From Thermoplasmata archaeon (GTDB taxonomy: Archaea > Thermoplasmatota > Thermoplasmata > SG8-5 > JAGLSY01): a DNA stretch of 10,411 bases. A model generated the notes under the pieces. It did not search any database, was not told the DNA's origin, and saw nothing but the letters and a program-made list of their open reading frames with translations. Position 1 is the stretch's first letter, and the number at the start of each line of letters is the position of its first letter. Where the stretch lies: positions 1-10,411 of the forward strand of contig JAGLQE010000285.1 in the NCBI GenBank assembly GCA_023137005.1. Direction: 5' to 3'. The position numbers and the translations under genes were made by a program. Positions 6,114 to 10,411 of the stretch are shown here, piece after piece.

Positions 6114-9100
6114 ATGGATGAGAGGGAAGAGAGGAGAAGTGGGCCAGGGAGAATGAATTATAACAGAATTACTGTAATCATCATTGCTTTGTTCATGATA
6201 ACATCACTTAATGCTGGGCTTATTGGTGGCTTGGAATCCGATATCGATCCGATCATATTGGATGCCGGACCAGGGCCTGTTCCGGCCAATGATATGGCCG
6301 GTCATTTCATGGGACTGGAGGATGTCTGGTACCCGGAGAACAATGGTCTGGGAACATTCCTTCTGGGGACAAATCAGATAATGGGATTGACAGGGGCTGA
6401 TGTGGATGTGAACCATCCAGACCTTCGAGATGGAGCTGGTGCAAGGGTCACGCAGTTCGGCTCCAGTGGCTCCGAATATGCGACCATGTACGCCGGGACC
6501 ATGATAGGCAATGGTTTTTGCTATGAGACCGTAGAAGGACTGTCAACAGCTGACAGGTATTACAATGGTTATGCTGGAGTGTGCCCAGAGGGGGAGCTTC
6601 TCTCTGACAACACAATTGGTACTGGTGACTGGGTCCAGATGATCAGTACCGGCGCGAGGGTGATCGCAAATCCATGGGGGCCAGCAGGCACACCATCAGC
6701 TGATTATGATGCTGACTCTCTGACAACAGATACAACAATGAATGCCAACCCCACAACTCTGATAGTTTGGCCGACTGGCAATTCAGGACCTGGGCCGAGG
6801 ACCATATCTGGTGGGGGTAGTTCCTGGAATGGATTGATGGTCGGAGGCTCAGAAAGCTACCATCCGGAATTGGATAGCATATCTGATGATCCGAAGGCCC
6901 TGTGGGAAGGCACCTCAAGAGGCCCGATGATAACTGGCAGGATAAAGCCCGACATTACCGCGGCAGCTACCAATGTAATATCCACGAAAGCCAGCTGGGG
7001 CCTTCAAGACCCAGGAAATGATATACCTGGCTACAACAGCTACAATACTCTCACTTCAGATTATTCCAAAATAGTAGCCTCAAGTGCCAAATTAGGCTTT
7101 GTTGCTGGCTCTGCCGCTTTGATCAGGCAGTATCTAATCGATGTGGAGGGAATGGGAGACCCAAATGCTGTTCTTGTGAAAACCATCATGCTCAATGGCG
7201 CTGATGACATGGGTTATGGTTATCCAAGCTATCAGGATGGATGGGGGAGAGTGAATGTCAAGAACTCCATACTCCCGGATGCCCCAAGGGTCAATCAGTG
7301 GGCTGAGGGAAGCTTAGCAACTGGGCAGACCTGGGATCTTTCAGCAGATGGGGGAGCAAATACCTTCATCAAATCAGACAGAGTACCATTGAAAGTAATG
7401 GTCAGCTGGGAAATGCCAGCTGGAGACGTAATGAGCAATGACTACGAGCTGGAGGTCACATCACCAAGCGGTGTCGTGTACAAGGGCAACTGCTTTGACC
7501 AGATCGGAGACAATGATGACTGGTCACATCCAAACCCGGATGCAAATACCTGGAATACCTTTGGAAGCCCAACGACCGCGCCCTATGGCTTTGATTATGA
7601 TACAGATGGTGACAATGACGATGATATCAACAATGTTGAAGCTGTCTTTGTAGAAAAACCGGAGATAGGCCAGTGGACTGTGACGGTTCGAAGTGACAGT
7701 ACTCCAGATGCTCCGAACTTCGCTGTTGCATGGGGAGCGGACACCGGAACCCAGGATGATCATCATGTGGAACTTACAACCGACCATCCGACAACCATGC
7801 AATGCTCCCAGGGTGGTACTATTGCCCTTCCAATTGAATTATTGAACTTCGGCACGAATTCAGACAATATTCAATTCTCAGATAATTCAGATGCTGACCT
7901 CACGATCACTTATTCAGAGGGGAGTCCAATGATATTGGCTTCGAACGAGAGCTGTGATCTCATCGTACAGATCACCACATCCCCGACTGCCGCAATAGGC
8001 ACTCACGAGTTCACGATAAGTGCTGGATCACTCCTTGACCCAACCACCCCTGCGATAGAGGACAGATTGACCATAAGGGTGGATGTCATTGGCGCAGGTC
8101 TACCACTGACCTATCAGGTAACTGATAACAAGATGGCGCAATCCCGCCCTTCGATCTTGACCTTCACCAATTCCTCTGGAACCAACCAGACCCTTATTGC
8201 CTACACTTCAGAGGAAGGTAAAGACTATGGGAACAGGGTATTCGTATCCCATAGCACGGATGACCTGACCACTGGAACTGCATCGTGGACCCACACCCAG
8301 GTAAGTACCCTGGCTGATAACCCCGAGGATATCAGGATAACACACATGCCAGGTGGAACATACGAGGATAGGGTATTCATATCCTGGCGAGGCTGGGATC
8401 CCACTGATTTCTCGGATTGGGATGGAGCATGGACACAGAGTTCATGGGCTGATCCACCATACACTAATTGGAACACAGTGACCGCGTACGATGTTGGTGA
8501 CAACCCAGCATATGACGATATGTGGCGGGCAACGATGGTATGCTGTCGTGAGACCACGGATGAGGTCATCATGATCGTTGAGAGCTCGGAATATTCTGCT
8601 GGTGTGATGGTGGGCATCAGCACATTCGCCAAAATATCTACAGACGGCGGTGTAACATGGGGTGCTGCAGTACAGGTTTCACCTGATGATGGAAAATACT
8701 ATTTCTTCCCTAATGCTTTTGTTGACAAGCTGGACAATGTTGTTGTCTATTTCTATTATAGATGGCCTTCACCGCCAGACAGGGAGCCTTATTTCATATA
8801 TTATGATGGGGTCTGGGATATTGGGGCACCGATCTTGGAGCTTTCATTTACAGACGAGGGCATGTATCCGGCAGGCGTGGCCACCAGTGAGGGAGCCTCA
8901 AGCAACAGATGGTACTGTTTCTATACCCGGAGTGTTGATACCTATGCGAATACTGGCCCGAGGTTAGGATGGATCGTGTATTCGGATGACCTGGGTGCTA
9001 CCTGGAGTACGCCCAGTGGCCCCATGGCCGGAAATATTTCTGATGTTGATTATGGCAACAGAGCTATACTGGACATCGATGCCACTGAGGAAGGAGGAAC

Positions 9101-10411
9101 CACATATATTTGGCCCCAGTACCTTGAAAAGACCACACCATACGGTTTCCACAATGTTATCAACCAAGTCTCGGACGACGGGTTCAATACCTGGAGTGAA
9201 CTGGATATCACGGGTGATTCATATTCCAAGGGCCATCAATCCGGGGATTCACTAGGAGCTTGGATGTACCAGGCCTATCATTCATATGATAAGGACCTGG
9301 AAACCGGAAATATGGATATCTGGCTCAGAGTTTACAAGGCTAACTGGGAAAGCGAGACCGATGTATGGGGGCCCGAGGCATCAGGAGTACATGTTGATCC
9401 AAACCCTGCAGGACAGGGCTGGCCCATTGAGATAACCGCAAATATCAATGATATCAGCACAGGATATTCAGATATTGCCGCCGCAGAATGGTGCGAGGGC
9501 GCATTCCCGAGCTGGCCAGGAGAGCCGATGACAGCTCTGGATGGCTCCTTTGACAATCCAACCGAAGCAGTAATAGCAACTGGTGATACGACCGGCTGGG
9601 CACTTGGTGAACATACGATTTGGGTGCACGGAGTGGATTCCCAGGGTAACTGGGGAGAACCAGCATCTGTAACCATTTATATCCTGGATATTACCATGGC
9701 CCCAGACGTGACATTGACATACCCCAATACTGTAGACATCATTGAAAGCGGAGCCGTAACAATAGCATGGGATGCGACAGATATCGAAGACCTGGCCCAG
9801 AACCTTTTCATATATCTAAACTACAGTGACGATGGTGGTAATACATGGAACCCGATAACCAATGGCTTCATCAATGACCCATCAGGGTCCAGCACATATG
9901 TCTGGACACCTGGTGTGGCCGATGGTGTCAACTATAAGATAATGGTTGAGGCAGTGGACAGCACGGGTGCGAGAGGAACAGAGGCATCCTTCACCGCCTT
10001 CTCTATCAATAATATATGGAATGATGAATGGTTCTTCCAGGCTGATGGACCCTTTGATCTTAACATGATGCCGGTCGAGATCTCACCGCAGTTCCAGACA
10101 ACTGCCGGAATACCAGGAACAGGGCCTATTCTTATAGGAGCCTGGACAACGACAAACACCTTCATGGCATTTGATTTCATTGACGGAGTATGGACCTTCG
10201 ACGTTCATGGATATGTGTCAGATCCCTCATGTACCGGAAGATTATTCGCTAAGGTATACTCTGAAGCCACATTGCTTGATACAACCATATTGGATGATGC
10301 TGATATTACAGATACCAGTGCTTTGTACACATGGACCGATACTCTGACAGGAAACATAGTAGCCGATGGCGATGCCATTGTTATCGAGATATGGCTGGAT
10401 GTGACATCTGG
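6114..10411 (+). CDS. Exported subtilisin-fold (S8) pseudoprotease fused to Asp-box propeller and beta-sandwich domains, 3' end outside the window
   Basis: The frame is open for 1432 codons to the window edge. A charged N-terminus (MDEREERR) precedes a signal-peptide-like core, ITVIIIALFMITSLNAGLIGG. An S8 fold spans about residues 75-410: GTNQIMGLTGADVDVNHPDL, AGTMIGNG, GYAGVCPE, PTGNSGPGP, GTSRGPMITGRIKPD, and SSAKLGFVAGSAALIRQYL. Aligned to active S8 enzymes, the catalytic Asp falls on Gly94 and the His on Tyr122. Asn223 and Ser324 are kept, but GTSMATPH is degraded. No inhibitor-type prodomain is visible. A typical post-S8 beta domain follows (about 424-543) with a DYDTDGDND loop at 494-502, then a NEW3-like domain (about 549-660). 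A propeller-like region (about 661-1085) carries Asp-boxes STDGGVTW (842), SDDLGATW (957) and SDDGFNTW (1020). Ig-like (about 1085-1190) and KNH-like (about 1195-1298) domains and a jelly-roll (from about 1299, cut by the window end) complete it. A binding or adhesion role is inferred; proteolysis is unlikely. Confidence 0.85.
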   Translation, partial: MDEREERRSGPGRMNYNRITVIIIALFMITSLNAGLIGGLESDIDPIILDAGPGPVPANDMAGHFMGLEDVWYPENNGLGTFLLGTNQIMGLTGADVDVNHPDLRDGAGARVTQFGSSGSEYATMYAGTMIGNGFCYETVEGLSTADRYYNGYAGVCPEGELLSDNTIGTGDWVQMISTGARVIANPWGPAGTPSADYDADSLTTDTTMNANPTTLIVWPTGNSGPGPRTISGGGSSWNGLMVGGSESYHPELDSISDDPKALWEGTSRGPMITGRIKPDITAAATNVISTKASWGLQDPGNDIPGYNSYNTLTSDYSKIVASSAKLGFVAGSAALIRQYLIDVEGMGDPNAVLVKTIMLNGADDMGYGYPSYQDGWGRVNVKNSILPDAPRVNQWAEGSLATGQTWDLSADGGANTFIKSDRVPLKVMVSWEMPAGDVMSNDYELEVTSPSGVVYKGNCFDQIGDNDDWSHPNPDANTWNTFGSPTTAPYGFDYDTDGDNDDDINNVEAVFVEKPEIGQWTVTVRSDSTPDAPNFAVAWGADTGTQDDHHVELTTDHPTTMQCSQGGTIALPIELLNFGTNSDNIQFSDNSDADLTITYSEGSPMILASNESCDLIVQITTSPTAAIGTHEFTISAGSLLDPTTPAIEDRLTIRVDVIGAGLPLTYQVTDNKMAQSRPSILTFTNSSGTNQTLIAYTSEEGKDYGNRVFVSHSTDDLTTGTASWTHTQVSTLADNPEDIRITHMPGGTYEDRVFISWRGWDPTDFSDWDGAWTQSSWADPPYTNWNTVTAYDVGDNPAYDDMWRATMVCCRETTDEVIMIVESSEYSAGVMVGISTFAKISTDGGVTWGAAVQVSPDDGKYYFFPNAFVDKLDNVVVYFYYRWPSPPDREPYFIYYDGVWDIGAPILELSFTDEGMYPAGVATSEGASSNRWYCFYTRSVDTYANTGPRLGWIVYSDDLGATWSTPSGPMAGNISDVDYGNRAILDIDATEEGGTTYIWPQYLEKTTPYGFHNVINQVSDDGFNTWSELDITGDSYSKGHQSGDSLGAWMYQAYHSYDKDLETGNMDIWLRVYKANWESETDVWGPEASGVHVDPNPAGQGWPIEITANINDISTGYSDIAAAEWCEGAFPSWPGEPMTALDGSFDNPTEAVIATGDTTGWALGEHTIWVHGVDSQGNWGEPASVTIYILDITMAPDVTLTYPNTVDIIESGAVTIAWDATDIEDLAQNLFIYLNYSDDGGNTWNPITNGFINDPSGSSTYVWTPGVADGVNYKIMVEAVDSTGARGTEASFTAFSINNIWNDEWFFQADGPFDLNMMPVEISPQFQTTAGIPGTGPILIGAWTTTNTFMAFDFIDGVWTFDVHGYVSDPSCTGRLFAKVYSEATLLDTTILDDADITDTSALYTWTDTLTGNIVADGDAIVIEIWLDVTS

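Noticed and set aside
6384..7130. An active subtilisin-type serine protease
   Set aside because: The fold is clear, but the Asp and His positions are Gly94 and Tyr122 and the sequence around the Ser is altered.
8225..8632. A 135-residue ORF on the minus strand
   Set aside because: Antisense to the subtilisin-fold gene, whose frame continues through it with recognisable domains; no start signal or family match.
9825..9848. A fourth Asp-box (SDDGGNTW) of the propeller
   Set aside because: It lies in a later domain whose pattern (ITIAW-like start, YSDDGGNTW, TYVWTPG, YKIMVEAVDSTG) fits KNH/Ig-like domains, which carry the same local motif.

Overview
The window looks like a chromosomal segment from an archaeon, most likely in the Thermoplasmatota or a related euryarchaeal lineage. 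The reasons are archaeal-style promoters (purine-rich GAAAGG directly before an 8-bp TATA box), frequent AGG/AGA and ATA codons, and very large exported multidomain beta-sandwich proteins (CARDB, jelly-roll, FN3-like, subtilisin-derived) of the kind found in those genomes. The lineage is an inference; there is no rRNA, tRNA or housekeeping marker here to confirm it. Both large proteins are rich in Asp and poor in Lys, which would fit a saline habitat.

Layout, all on the + strand. (1) Positions 1-350: the last 115 codons of a surface protein gene whose body lies upstream, followed by a hairpin terminator at 367-406. (2) Positions 407-832: a strongly AT-rich regulatory stretch with two BRE/TATA-like promoters exactly 170 bp apart and a 14-bp direct repeat. 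(3) Positions 848-5767: a complete gene for an exported protein of about 1640 residues. It has a signal peptide, a putative thioredoxin-fold/Omp28-like module without CxxC, a CARDB domain, two or three jelly-roll domains, an FN3-like domain and a C-terminal 'AGWN' domain. The end of that domain is a gap-free paralogue, about 80% identical, of the protein end at 1-350. (4) Positions 5768-6113: two successive hairpins with T-tracts, then palindromes in AT-rich DNA. (5) Positions 6114 to the window end: an open-ended gene of at least 1432 codons for another exported protein. It starts with a subtilisin (S8) fold whose catalytic Asp and His positions are substituted, followed by a post-S8 beta domain with a calcium-loop-like motif, a NEW3-like domain, an Asp-box (sialidase/BNR-like) propeller region, Ig-like and KNH-like domains and a final jelly-roll.

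Taken together this is a cluster of large cell-surface or secreted proteins, each with its own terminator. The most notable points are that the subtilisin domain appears to be a pseudoprotease, that the first protein may carry a similarly inactivated thioredoxin fold, and that the C-terminal AGWN module is shared between tandem genes in a patchy, nearly identical way. These proteins are more likely binding, adhesion or surface-layer components than enzymes. No mobile element, CRISPR array or RNA gene was seen.
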